From positions 1 to 33,016 of the IMG/VR virus record IMGVR_UViG_3300044732_000869: a DNA stretch of 33,016 bases. The stretch is one strand, 5' to 3'. Each line of letters opens with the position of its first letter. The first letter of the stretch is position 1. This document shows, one piece after another, positions 10,123-18,683 of this stretch. The translations under genes and the position numbers were made by a program. The stretch comes from a virus. The notes under the pieces were generated by a model that searched no databases, was not told the DNA's origin, and worked only from the letters and a program-made list of their open reading frames with translations.

Positions 10123-12225
10123 ATGGCCTATGTAATAAACAAGTTCAACAAGGAACAATTAGTGGTGTTGCAAGATGGCACCATTGATACTACTACTAGT
10201 CTAGGATTGGTTGGTAGAAACTATGTAGGCTATGGCGAAATACAGAATGAAAATTTTGTGTTCCTCTTAGAAAATTTTGCTAATACAGCTCCTCCATCAA
10301 GACCGTTGACTGGACAGATATGGTTTAATACCACAAACGACATAGCTCATGCCTATGATGGCACACAATGGAATCCTATAGGATCTGCTATTGTGAGTGC
10401 AACAGTCCCATCCAGTGCTAGCCCGGGATCGTTATGGTTCAAGACTCCTATCAATCAATTGTTTACATATACCGGTACATCATGGAGATTGATAGGTCCA
10501 GAGGCCGTAGAAGGATTTGGATCTACCAAAGCAAGATCAGGAACACTGGACGACAATACCGGTAATCCTCGTCCAGTGATATTCTTAGAAACCAATGGCG
10601 TGATATTTGCTATCTGCACTGCGGCAGCTTTTACTATCAACACAAACAATCAAGTTGAGGGGTTCGGCAACAGTCTATTGGTGGGAATCAATCTTTCTAG
10701 CACAGCCAAGATCAATGGCAGTGTAACCGGCAATGCTGCCACAGCTGATCAGTTATCAACACCTAGACTAATCAATGGAGTACCATTTACAGCTGCGTCA
10801 AATATCACAATCACAGCAAATACTACCAATACATTGAAAAAAGGTGATTATATTGTAGGATCAGATTTCAATGGTGCGGTGGAAAGAACATGGAACGTAG
10901 ACGCATCGTCTGCCAATCTTATAGGCAAGATAGTTGCCAGAAATTCACAGGGCGGGTTTTCAGCAGGTATCATTACAGCAGATTTCGTTGGCAACCTTAC
11001 CGGAAATGTCACAGCAACCAGCGGAACCAGCACATTTAACATAGTTCAGGCCACCCAATTTATTGGTGAACAGTTGTCCGGAAATGCAAACACTGCTACT
11101 AGATTAGCTACTGCTAGAACTATTAATGGTGTGAATTTTGATGGTTCTAACAATATCACAGTCACAGCTGATGCTGCAACCTTGACGGGAAGCAGTCTTA
11201 ATAATTCTGTGACACTGAGTGGACTCACACAGCTAGGAACACTGAGTTCGTTGAATGTCAGTGACACTGGAATATTGTTAGGCAGTGGAAATCAACTGAG
11301 GTTGTTTGTTCATTCGAGTGGTCCTACGATAAGATCTACTAGCGGAAAATTAAAATTTGATATGTTAGGAATAGGACCCGAGTTATCGTTTATAGATGCT
11401 CCGGAATCATTGTCTTTAGGCGGTCCTAACGAGCCTGCAATTATTTCTGATAATACATCAAATTTAGGTATTCCAGGTCATAAATTTAAGAATGTGTATG
11501 CAACATATTTCAAGGGCACTAATGTTGAAGTTAATAGCATAACGTCGGCAGACCCTGGTAATGATATAACAGCTAACGGCAATTTAATTGTAACTGGAAA
11601 TTTAACAGTTCAAGGAAATGTAACAGCAGTCAATTCTACAGAACTTACAATCGAAGACAAATTAATAACATTGGCCAGCGGAGCAGCTACAGCAGCTGAA
11701 GCTAACGGTGCTGGTATATTTATTAATGGGTCTGGCGCTTCGGTTATGTATTCAAGCATTGGTAACAAGTGGGTTTTAAACAAAGTTTTAGATACAGGTA
11801 GTAATGATATTTTTACCACCGGGTTATTTAGAGGAACAGCAACAACTGCTCAGTATGCGGATCTAGCAGAAAATTATGTAGCTGACAGAGAATATGAACC
11901 TGGCACAGTTTTGGAAATTGGCGGAGAATATGAAGTTACTTTAGCTCACCCAGAAACTAATAAAATTGCTGGTGTTGTTTCTACTAATCCTGCGTATTTA
12001 ATGAATTCCTTGTGTGCAGGCAACAATGTAGTTGCTGTAGCATTGCAAGGGCGAGTTCCGTGTAAAGTTACAGGAAAAATTAATAAAGGTGATATGTTAG
12101 TCAGCGCCGGTAACGGGTTTGCTAAAGCAACTAATCAACCGAAGTTCGGTAATATAATAGGTAAATCTTTAGAAAATTTTGACGGAACTGAAGGAATTAT
12201 TGAAGTTTTAGTTGGAAGAAACTAA
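10123..12225 (+). CDS. tail fibre protein, third paralogue, with YADLAE C-terminal module
   Basis: A 700-residue fibre-type protein. The start is supported by GGAG at 10111-10114, eight bases before the ATG. The N-terminal module is again present (MAYVINKFNKEQLVV, GYGEIQNENFVFLLENFAN, GQIWFNT, GSLWFKT). The shaft repeats motifs such as GNAATADQLSTPR and GNANTATRLATAR and contains GNLIVTGNLTVQGNVTAVNS plus IEDKLITLASG, matching the block in the second paralogue. From residue 578 to the end is a module of about 120 residues opening YADLAENY and continuing EPGTVLEIGGEYEVT and ALQGRVPCKVTGKINKGD; the fourth paralogue has the same module. I take it as a fibre tip or assembly domain. No catalytic residues for self-cleavage can be assigned from sequence alone. 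Confidence 0.85.
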   Translation: MAYVINKFNKEQLVVLQDGTIDTTTSLGLVGRNYVGYGEIQNENFVFLLENFANTAPPSRPLTGQIWFNTTNDIAHAYDGTQWNPIGSAIVSATVPSSASPGSLWFKTPINQLFTYTGTSWRLIGPEAVEGFGSTKARSGTLDDNTGNPRPVIFLETNGVIFAICTAAAFTINTNNQVEGFGNSLLVGINLSSTAKINGSVTGNAATADQLSTPRLINGVPFTAASNITITANTTNTLKKGDYIVGSDFNGAVERTWNVDASSANLIGKIVARNSQGGFSAGIITADFVGNLTGNVTATSGTSTFNIVQATQFIGEQLSGNANTATRLATARTINGVNFDGSNNITVTADAATLTGSSLNNSVTLSGLTQLGTLSSLNVSDTGILLGSGNQLRLFVHSSGPTIRSTSGKLKFDMLGIGPELSFIDAPESLSLGGPNEPAIISDNTSNLGIPGHKFKNVYATYFKGTNVEVNSITSADPGNDITANGNLIVTGNLTVQGNVTAVNSTELTIEDKLITLASGAATAAEANGAGIFINGSGASVMYSSIGNKWVLNKVLDTGSNDIFTTGLFRGTATTAQYADLAENYVADREYEPGTVLEIGGEYEVTLAHPETNKIAGVVSTNPAYLMNSLCAGNNVVAVALQGRVPCKVTGKINKGDMLVSAGNGFAKATNQPKFGNIIGKSLENFDGTEGIIEVLVGRN

Positions 12226-12238
12226 TAGTATTTGAATA

Positions 12239-12246
12239 GATAAATA
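12239..12246 (+). promoter_or_regulatory. possible T4-type late promoter (GATAAATA)
   Basis: GATAAATA matches TATAAATA at 7 of 8 positions. It lies in the 48-base gap after the third fibre gene and ends 27 bases before the next ATG. The gap has no convincing terminator hairpin, so it may hold an internal promoter for the fourth fibre and the genes beyond. Confidence 0.45.
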
Positions 12247-12273
12247 TAAAACATAGCAGAGGTTCTTACTAAC

Positions 12274-14076
12274 ATGGCATATGAAGTCAACAAATTTAAC
12301 GGTGTATTTTTAACGTCTGTAGCCGACGGCACCATCGACACCAATACCGACCTAAGGCTAGTAGGTAAAAATTACGCAGGTTACGGCGAAGTGCAGAATG
12401 AAAATTTTGTGCACCTATTGGAAAATTTTGCCAATACAACAGCACCACCAAAAGCCATAACCGGACAAATTTGGTTTGATACAGCAATTAAAAAACTAAA
12501 ATTTTATGATGGCGCTAAGTTTAAAACAGCCGGTGGTGCTGAAGCCAGCGCATCAGCACCTAGTGGATTATCTATCGGTGATTTTTGGTGGGACACAGCG
12601 GCTAAACAGTTGTATACATACACCGGGAATGATTTCACACTCATTGGTCCTATAGCTAGTCCCGATCTAGGCACATCAATTATTAGTCCGGCAGTGGTAT
12701 ATGGAACATTGGCTACTGCAGAAGGTCCTCATACTATACTTAAAGTCATAGCAGACAACAAAACCATAGCTGTGATCAGCAAGACTGCTTTTACTCTCGA
12801 CACTAGTAAAAACCCCATTGACGATTTCACAGTGATTAAGAAAGGTGTAACATTAGTAAAATCACAGACTGGTGTTTCTACGGATGATTTTACCTTTTGG
12901 GGCACCGCAAGCAATGCTACCAAGCTAGGCGGGTTCACCGCTGATCAATATATTAAAACAGGTGAAAGTGCATTTATTTCTGAAGTGAATTTTGGTGATC
13001 CTGGATTTCAATTGGGCGATGGCAACGATCTCAGAGTCAGGGTTGAAAACGGTACTGATGTAATTGTAGAAAATCGTTTAGGCAATGATATAACATTTAG
13101 GATCACAGTAGACGATGTTATCGATGAGAGAGATATTGCGATTATAAAACGCACAGGCGTAGAACCTGGTATCTCTAATGCATACACATTAGGATCAACT
13201 ACAAAGCGGTGGAGCAATGTTTTTTCTACAGCATTCACCGGTGCATTAACCGGAGCAGTGACCGGAAACACCACAGGAGTTCATACAGGTAATGTGTTAG
13301 CCAATGACAGTACAGTTCTGATAAACGCTACGACGAAAGAAATAGGATTTGCCGGTGCTAATATTATTGGTACTCTTACTGGGTCAGTTACTGGGTCTGC
13401 GTCAACAGCGGTAAATGCCAGTAAACTAAACAATTTAGATCCGAGTGCTGTTATACCTGGATTAGCAATTTCGACAATAGCTGTGCGAAACTCCAACGGC
13501 GATATATTAGCCAATCAATTTGTAGGTATAGCAGACAACGCTGATAGAACGTTCATCGATAGAACCAACGCAAGAATTGATCCTACGTGGGCGGATGGCA
13601 CAGCCAGCACTCAATATAGAACTGCAAGAATCACAGCCACAGCTTACAGTATAGCAGCTAGAGATGTCAGCGGTAACATCACCGCAAATATTTTTAATGG
13701 CACAGCCACAGCTGCTCGTTATGCAGATTTAGCTGAAAAATATCTTGCTGATAAAGAATACGAAGCAGGAACAGTGATGATAATAGGTGGAGAAAAAGAA
13801 GTTACAGCCGGTGATGTTAATACTCGTGCTATAGGAGTCGTTAGTGCAGATCCTGCTTTTATGATGAACAAAGATCTCGAAGGTGGGATATATGTTGCTC
13901 TCAAAGGAAGGGTTCCATGTAAGGCATACGGTTCAGTAACAAAAGGAGATAGACTGATAGCTGGCCCAAGCGGCACAGCTATGGCAGCCCACGGTAATTA
14001 TGCCAATGTGTTTGCAGTTGCTCTAGAATCAACCGGAACACGAACTGGCAATATCATTGAAGTATTGGTGCTGTAA
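12274..14076 (+). CDS. tail fibre protein, fourth paralogue, with YADLAE C-terminal module
   Basis: A 600-residue paralogue of the preceding fibres. The N-terminal module reads MAYEVNKFNGVFLTSVADG, GYGEVQNENFVHLLENFAN, GQIWFDT and GDFWWDT. A central stretch has YTLGSTTKRWSNVFSTAF and then GALTGAVTGNTTGVHTGNV, a shaft pattern seen in other phage fibres. The C-terminal module begins at residue 483 (YADLAEKY) and includes GGEKEVTAGD, ALKGRVPCKAYGSVTKGD and a final GNIIEVLVL; it aligns almost without gaps with the end of the third paralogue. AGAGG lies about eleven bases before ATG, a rather long spacing. The next gene's ATG starts at the last base of this gene's stop codon (TAATG). Duplication of one ancestral fibre, followed by tip exchange, is the simplest explanation. 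Confidence 0.85.
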   Translation: MAYEVNKFNGVFLTSVADGTIDTNTDLRLVGKNYAGYGEVQNENFVHLLENFANTTAPPKAITGQIWFDTAIKKLKFYDGAKFKTAGGAEASASAPSGLSIGDFWWDTAAKQLYTYTGNDFTLIGPIASPDLGTSIISPAVVYGTLATAEGPHTILKVIADNKTIAVISKTAFTLDTSKNPIDDFTVIKKGVTLVKSQTGVSTDDFTFWGTASNATKLGGFTADQYIKTGESAFISEVNFGDPGFQLGDGNDLRVRVENGTDVIVENRLGNDITFRITVDDVIDERDIAIIKRTGVEPGISNAYTLGSTTKRWSNVFSTAFTGALTGAVTGNTTGVHTGNVLANDSTVLINATTKEIGFAGANIIGTLTGSVTGSASTAVNASKLNNLDPSAVIPGLAISTIAVRNSNGDILANQFVGIADNADRTFIDRTNARIDPTWADGTASTQYRTARITATAYSIAARDVSGNITANIFNGTATAARYADLAEKYLADKEYEAGTVMIIGGEKEVTAGDVNTRAIGVVSADPAFMMNKDLEGGIYVALKGRVPCKAYGSVTKGDRLIAGPSGTAMAAHGNYANVFAVALESTGTRTGNIIEVLVL

Positions 14077-14978
14077 TGACTAGCGGAACACAAATATTTG
14101 CTTCGCAGTATGTGGCCATACAGGACAAGGCCGAATCTTTGTTAGGCATAGGATCTGCTACTAGGGGATATGGGCAAGCAGTGCAATCTTCGGATGTCTT
14201 CATCGGCAACTCGATCACCAAAGCACAGTGGGATCTATTGAGATTTGATATCATCAATATAAGATTACATCAAGACGGTGTGATGCCCAATGTGGTGCAA
14301 GTTAATGTCGGCGATGCAATTGGATTTGGACCAAGTTCTCCAAATACCAATTACGATATATTGTTAGAACAGGCTATTACAAATAGATTCAATCTTGCCG
14401 ACAATCAATCCGTAGTCTCAGCTAAAGCCACACAGACATTCAGTTCTCCGTGGACAACACAAGCCCAGACAGTATTGACCTGTAACTTTGCTGATGCTAC
14501 CACAGCCAGATATTTTTTCAATAGTGGTGGAAAAATCAGAATTACATCGGCGTTGACAGCTGGTGTATCAACCGCGCAGGTTACAGCTTGGGTAAACTTT
14601 TTGAACAGTGTTGGAACACGAAGCTTTGGTGCCGGCACGGATCCTACAGTTAATTACTACACTCTGACAAATTCTTATCAGACATTCTATCAAGATTCTC
14701 TCAGCAGCCCTTATTCTGCAAATAATTATAGACTTGAAGCCAAGACCGATGTAGCAAATAACTCCACAGGAACAGCTACGCAAGTTCAGATACGTATTAC
14801 ACTGACAGACACGTATACTGATCCTGGACCAGAACCTAGTCCACCTCCAGGAGATTCTGTATCGGGCACGTTGACAGTAAATGTGGCAGAAGTCAAAGCT
14901 TCTGGACTGCTACAGCCATCAGGCAATTTTACAGTTACAGGACCGACATATTCACTTTCAAGCATTGTAGCATCATAA
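14076..14978 (+). CDS. probable virion structural protein, 300 aa, first of a pair
   Basis: The start ATG overlaps the stop of the fourth fibre by one base, so the genes are probably translationally coupled. The N-terminal half is conserved with the next gene: GIGSATRGYGQAVQSS, then QWDLLRFDIINIRLHQDG, then a segment reaching ITNRFNLAD. The central part has ARYFFNSGGKIRI followed by a GT-x-FG stretch. The C-terminus has a Pro-rich linker (PGPEPSPPPGDS) and a short beta-type tail with GTLTVNV, ASGLLQPSGNFTVTGPTYS. No catalytic motif, signal peptide or membrane helix is visible. Position at the end of the fibre block and the beta-rich, Thr/Ser-rich composition suggest a virion or fibre-attachment protein. 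I do not recognise a named family. Confidence 0.65.
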   Translation: MTSGTQIFASQYVAIQDKAESLLGIGSATRGYGQAVQSSDVFIGNSITKAQWDLLRFDIINIRLHQDGVMPNVVQVNVGDAIGFGPSSPNTNYDILLEQAITNRFNLADNQSVVSAKATQTFSSPWTTQAQTVLTCNFADATTARYFFNSGGKIRITSALTAGVSTAQVTAWVNFLNSVGTRSFGAGTDPTVNYYTLTNSYQTFYQDSLSSPYSANNYRLEAKTDVANNSTGTATQVQIRITLTDTYTDPGPEPSPPPGDSVSGTLTVNVAEVKASGLLQPSGNFTVTGPTYSLSSIVAS

Positions 14979-14994
14979 TCTCTTAAATATTCTC

Positions 14995-15975
14995 ATGCCA
15001 GCTGTTAACAGTACAATAGTCCAAGCAGACTACAATTCGATAAGAAACAAAATCGTTGCTGTGTTAGGCAACGGCAGTGGAAACTCTGGATATGGTCAAC
15101 AGGTCAGAATAGTCTCTACAGAAGTTCTTGAAGGACAACGAGTCACCATTAACGAATGGGCAAATCTACGATTTGACATCATCAATGCCTACAAGCACAT
15201 CAACGGATCTAATCCGACTACGGCTGTGGTCGCAGACGGTGATACTATTAGATATACCAGTTCATTTACTCCTGATACCGGAACTCTCGACGTACCGCAA
15301 AAGCAATATGATGATTGGGCCGATAATATCACAACTAATAGATTTACGATAGCCACTAGTGAATCAGCTACCACAGCAGCGACCACATCAAGCAGAACCG
15401 GAGCATGGATCAGCCAGTGTGAATGCGTCATACAGTTTTATTGGACCAATGCCAATGATGCTAGATACTGGTTCAATAGTGGCGGTAAAATTAGGATCAG
15501 TGCGAGTCGAACCGGTGGGGTGCTTGGCACCCAGCAAAACACTAGTTGGACTAGTCTTCTCAGTGCTGCAGGTACACAGAACTTTGGCGGTGCTGTGCCT
15601 AGTGCAGGAACTTCTCCTAACGATGGCACCAATTGGTATAAAACCACTAATACTTTTCAAACATTTTATACAGCCACAGCCAGTAGCCCTTACGGATCTA
15701 ACAACTATCGATTACAAGCTAGATGTGTTGATGTACCTTCGAACAGCGGAGGCACATCGGCTAGCGGTGAAATACGAGTGTTGTTCACAGACGGATACAC
15801 CGACTCGGGTGCAATAGGTCCTCCGTTTTTAAACCCACCCCCGGGTGATGACATAGATGGTACTCTCACAGTGAGTGTTTCGACATTATTTGCCACGGGT
15901 ATCATGGCTCCTAGCAGCGCAGTATTCACCGTAACTCAACCCACAGTTTCTATTGGGGCTGTCACTGGCTCGTAA
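14995..15975 (+). CDS. probable virion structural protein, 326 aa, second of a pair
   Basis: A clear paralogue of the preceding 300-residue protein and in the same order: NGSGNSGYGQQVRIVS, EWANLRFDIINAYKHING, TTNRFTIAT, then ARYWFNSGGKIRISASRTGG, a GTQNFGG stretch, NNYRLQARCVD, a Pro-rich linker (PPFLNPPPGDD) and a beta-type tail (GTLTVSVSTLFATG, FTVTQPTVSIG). It is about 26 residues longer, mostly through insertions in the middle. There is no strong ribosome binding site before ATG 14995, so expression may depend on the upstream gene, 16 bases away. The region is visibly GC-richer than the downstream glycosyltransferase-repeat gene. Virion function is inferred from context only. Confidence 0.65.
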   Translation: MPAVNSTIVQADYNSIRNKIVAVLGNGSGNSGYGQQVRIVSTEVLEGQRVTINEWANLRFDIINAYKHINGSNPTTAVVADGDTIRYTSSFTPDTGTLDVPQKQYDDWADNITTNRFTIATSESATTAATTSSRTGAWISQCECVIQFYWTNANDARYWFNSGGKIRISASRTGGVLGTQQNTSWTSLLSAAGTQNFGGAVPSAGTSPNDGTNWYKTTNTFQTFYTATASSPYGSNNYRLQARCVDVPSNSGGTSASGEIRVLFTDGYTDSGAIGPPFLNPPPGDDIDGTLTVSVSTLFATGIMAPSSAVFTVTQPTVSIGAVTGS

Positions 15976-15999
15976 TTTATTTCACACCACATAGTTCTC

Positions 16000-16007
16000 T
16001 ATAAATA
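16000..16007 (+). promoter_or_regulatory. T4-type late promoter (perfect TATAAATA)
   Basis: A perfect match to the T4 late-promoter octamer, in the 59-base intergenic gap and 27 bases before the ATG of the next gene. It is the only exact octamer I found on the + strand. It precedes an uninterrupted run of 13 tightly packed genes ending at 29796 and is the obvious candidate to drive them late in infection. Confidence 0.7.
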
Positions 16008-16023
16008 AACTACGCAGTTTATC

Positions 16024-16030
16024 AAGGAGA
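16024..16030 (+). promoter_or_regulatory. strong ribosome binding site (AAGGAGA)
   Basis: AAGGAGA ends four bases before ATG 16035, the strongest Shine-Dalgarno match on the + strand. It fixes the start of the first gene of the late operon. Confidence 0.75.
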
Positions 16031-16034
16031 ACTC

Positions 16035-16385
16035 ATGAACGCACAGTTAAAAGCTGTATTGGATTTTGCCAATTATCAGCAGACTTTTTCAATCCACAAA
16101 AAAATTCTCAAAGAACGCACAGCTGCCAAACTGATGTACGGTTTCTCCGGCGGGCTGTTTGCCATTGATAGAAATCTGTTGACATTTGTTGAAATGCTGT
16201 GTAGCAAAGGCAGAGTTTCTGGAACGGTGCTGTTAGACGTCAATGAAAATCCCATATTGATAGAAAATCTAGAAGCTTTTCGTGATGAAATCTTCAGCAG
16301 ATATTTCGAAGTCACTAATGAATACTTTCAAGAATTTGATAAAATCAAGAAATCTAGATCTGTAGAAAAACTTATCACACAATGA
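16035..16385 (+). CDS. small conserved protein of unknown function, 116 aa
   Basis: The start is fixed by the AAGGAGA at 16024-16030 and a perfect late promoter upstream. The protein looks mainly alpha-helical: an N-terminal helix (LKAVLDFANYQQTFSIHKK), a short strand-and-turn region around YGFSGGLFAIDRNLL, a strand pair near GTVLLDVNENPI, and a charged C-terminal helix (NEYFQEFDKIKKSRSVEKL). It contains one Cys and no membrane segment. The stop overlaps the start of the first glycosyltransferase as ATGA. I do not recognise a family. Being first behind the strongest late promoter and ribosome binding site suggests abundant synthesis, so a virion or assembly role is possible. Confidence 0.7.
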   Translation: MNAQLKAVLDFANYQQTFSIHKKILKERTAAKLMYGFSGGLFAIDRNLLTFVEMLCSKGRVSGTVLLDVNENPILIENLEAFRDEIFSRYFEVTNEYFQEFDKIKKSRSVEKLITQ

Positions 16386-17242
16386 CCAATGGCATTTTAA
16401 TTTTCGCACACAATAATCGTGAAGTAGATTATGGATTATTAGCAGTGATCAGCGGCGGTCTTGCAAAAAAACATCTTAATGTTCCAGTTTCATTGGTCAC
16501 AGATCTCAGCACCAAGGAATGGTTGATTGAATCACATACATGGCAGCAGGTTGAAACAGTATTCGAGCATGTGATAATTGTAGATAAACCTGTCACAGAT
16601 AATCAACGTGGATTACACGACGGTGTAATCAATAAAAAAATACCATTTTGTAATACCAATAGACACTCTGTATGGGACCTCACACCCTACGATAGAACGC
16701 TACTGATAGACAGCGATTTTTTGATATTCAGTGATAATCTAAACAAATATTGGAATGTGGAAGCTGACGTAATGATAGGTGATTCGATCAACGATATCTA
16801 CAGTGAAGAAAGATTAGGCTACCTTGATAGATATGTCTGTGAAACCAGCTGTAAAATGTATTGGGCAACCACAGTGATGTTCACGAAAAATCCACAATCT
16901 AAACTGTTTTTTGATACTGTGAATTTAGTCAAAGAAAATTACAAGCACTATGCTGATGTCTTCCGATTCGATCACAGACAATATCGAAATGACATAGCGT
17001 TTAGTGTTGCCAAACACATGCTAGATGGATTTGAGAACATGCACACACCAACACTCCCACCCGTGTTATCAGTCATGGACAAAGACATACTCACTGCTGT
17101 CGACAAAGACAAATTAACATTCTTGATTGATCATCGATTAGATGCCACATATTGTGCAGCATCTGTGACTGGAGTTGATATACATGTGATGAATAAACAA
17201 AGTATATTGAGACATCGACAACAGTTAATGGAGTTGATATGA
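16382..17242 (+). CDS. GT-A-like glycosyltransferase (DSD motif)
   Basis: A 286-residue protein starting GILIFAHNNREVDYGLLAVI, a strand and helix typical of nucleotide-diphospho-sugar transferases. Residues 103-112 read YDRTLLIDSD, giving the D110-S-D112 motif that in GT-A enzymes binds the metal and sugar-nucleotide diphosphate. Further on are YWATTVMFTKN and a His-rich segment near VFRFDHRQYRNDIAFSVAKH, placed as in GT8-like enzymes where the acceptor side is formed. It overlaps both neighbours by four bases (ATGA), and the gene after it is a distant paralogue, so the two may act in sequence or as a pair. Donor and acceptor cannot be read from the sequence. Virion or host surface glycans are both possible targets. 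Confidence 0.72.
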   Translation: MTNGILIFAHNNREVDYGLLAVISGGLAKKHLNVPVSLVTDLSTKEWLIESHTWQQVETVFEHVIIVDKPVTDNQRGLHDGVINKKIPFCNTNRHSVWDLTPYDRTLLIDSDFLIFSDNLNKYWNVEADVMIGDSINDIYSEERLGYLDRYVCETSCKMYWATTVMFTKNPQSKLFFDTVNLVKENYKHYADVFRFDHRQYRNDIAFSVAKHMLDGFENMHTPTLPPVLSVMDKDILTAVDKDKLTFLIDHRLDATYCAASVTGVDIHVMNKQSILRHRQQLMELI

Positions 17243-18078
17243 ACTTTGGATATCTGTTGTTTGTAGCACACTATGATGACATTGATTATCTCAAGTGCGC
17301 CTATGCTCTAGCTTTGAGTATAAAAACCACTCAAAAACCAGGGTATGACAGGGTGGCACTGGTAATTGACAACAAAGAATCACTTGCAAAATTATCAAGT
17401 CCGTGGGTGTTTGACACAGTGATCGAATGGGACCAAGAGAAATATTGGGATGGCAGATCATGGATGGACCAACTGTCTCCGTTTGATCACACAGTATGCC
17501 TTGATGCTGATATGTTATTCCTACGAGATTACAGTCATTGGATTGATTATTTTATTGCCAACAGCGAATTGTATGTGGCCAATCAGGTCTATACCTATAG
17601 AGGCGAAACAATCACAGATCGCACATATAGAAAAACCTTTGACAGAAATTGTCTGCCGGATTTATACTCCATGTGGACTTTTTTCTCTAAAGGATCTGTG
17701 CTATGCCAAGAATTTTTTGAATTAGGTCGACAGATTATAAAAAATCCCCGCGAATTCGCCAATCAGTTTTTAAGTGAACACAGGCCTAAGGTAATTGGCA
17801 CAGATGAAGCATTCGCATTGGCTGCTAACATACTAGACATCACTGACGACATTGCCTACGATTTACCATTTCCTCGAGTAGTGCATATGAAACCAATGCT
17901 GCAAAAATGGCCATGGCCGGCTGATACTTGGAGCGATCATGTGGGATTTTATCTTAATGCAGACGCTAGACTAAAGATAGGAAATTTTCAACAGAATGAT
18001 ATTGTGCATTACGTAGAGAAAAATTTAATCACAAATGAGTGTATACATATCTTGGAGACTAAAGCATGGAAACTATAG
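17239..18078 (+). CDS. GT-A-like glycosyltransferase (DAD motif), paralogue of the preceding gene
   Basis: A 279-residue protein with GGAG at 17230-17233, five bases before ATG. It begins GYLLFVAHYDDIDYLKCAYAL and carries PFDHTVCLDADMLFLRD, the D89-A-D91 motif of GT-A glycosyltransferases, followed by YSHWIDYF. A later segment (KVIGTDEAFALAANIL) has the conserved Asp-Glu position seen in GT8-like folds, and VVHMKPMLQKWPWP sits where such enzymes close over the donor. It aligns with the preceding protein around the N-terminal strand and the DxD block but is otherwise quite divergent. Overlap is four bases upstream and thirteen downstream. Assignment to a glycosyltransferase superfamily is good; the reaction is unknown. 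Confidence 0.74.
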   Translation: MNFGYLLFVAHYDDIDYLKCAYALALSIKTTQKPGYDRVALVIDNKESLAKLSSPWVFDTVIEWDQEKYWDGRSWMDQLSPFDHTVCLDADMLFLRDYSHWIDYFIANSELYVANQVYTYRGETITDRTYRKTFDRNCLPDLYSMWTFFSKGSVLCQEFFELGRQIIKNPREFANQFLSEHRPKVIGTDEAFALAANILDITDDIAYDLPFPRVVHMKPMLQKWPWPADTWSDHVGFYLNADARLKIGNFQQNDIVHYVEKNLITNECIHILETKAWKL

Positions 18079-18683
18079 AAGATTTTGATAAATGGCTGAG
18101 AGAATACAAGCCACCAATTACACAGTATGTAGCGGTGTTTGATCCAAATACGGGTCAAGTTATCAGCGTGGGGCCAGATCATGCTTTTGCAGATCAAAAA
18201 CATATAGTGCAGATATCACAAGAAATTGCTGAATCCATAATCACAGCTGAAATACAGATACACAACTGTCAAATAAATGTAGAGTCAGGACAGTTAGACA
18301 TAGCTGAAAAAAAGACACTAAACAAATTAGATGATGTGTTGCATAGAATTCCTGATATCAAATATTCAGATCAAATTGAATCGGATATACATATAACATA
18401 TAATTCAAAAAACAAATATTTGAAAATTCAACTGTCTACAGAATACGGCGGAACCAAAAAATACAAAGGCAACGACGGAACAAGAAAATTTATTTGGGAT
18501 GGTAGCACCGATCTGGATTTTTTAATCACAGATTACAACGATCCCAACTTGATTTTTCAGATGTTTTCTGTTAAACTAAATGAACTAATAGGGCATAATG
18601 TAACAATTAAAAATATTGACTATGATAAGTTTAGTGTGTATACAAGACGCCTATTTAAAAATTATGTGATTGAATATAAATGA
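18066..18683 (+). CDS. conserved protein of unknown function between glycosyltransferase genes, 205 aa
   Basis: ATG 18066 follows GGAG with eight-base spacing. The N-terminal 55 residues contain ITQYVAVFDPNTGQVISVG followed by PDHAF, a beta-hairpin-like unit; an acidic helical middle follows (IAESIITAEIQIHNCQINV, then IAEKKTLNKLDDVL). The C-terminal half has beta-type sequence with KYKGNDGTRKFIWDGSTDLD and ends NIDYDKFSVYTRRLFKNYV. No DxD, Cys cluster or membrane segment is visible. It overlaps the genes on both sides by 13 and 4 bases, so it is made with the glycosyltransferases. It could be a virion protein that the enzymes modify or an accessory subunit; neither is shown by the sequence. 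Confidence 0.62.
   Translation: METIEDFDKWLREYKPPITQYVAVFDPNTGQVISVGPDHAFADQKHIVQISQEIAESIITAEIQIHNCQINVESGQLDIAEKKTLNKLDDVLHRIPDIKYSDQIESDIHITYNSKNKYLKIQLSTEYGGTKKYKGNDGTRKFIWDGSTDLDFLITDYNDPNLIFQMFSVKLNELIGHNVTIKNIDYDKFSVYTRRLFKNYVIEYK

Noticed and set aside
6160-14076. Diversity-generating retroelement in the fibre genes
   Set aside because: No reverse transcriptase gene and no template/variable repeat pair was seen in this window.
15359-15817. 152-codon open frame on the + strand inside the 326-aa gene
   Set aside because: It lies entirely inside the real gene in another frame and its composition (Gln/His/Pro-rich, no domain) looks like a shadow.
18672-18682. TATAAATG as a late promoter before the gene at 18680
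   Set aside because: It is made of the final codons and stop of the upstream gene and includes the start codon itself, so no leader is possible.
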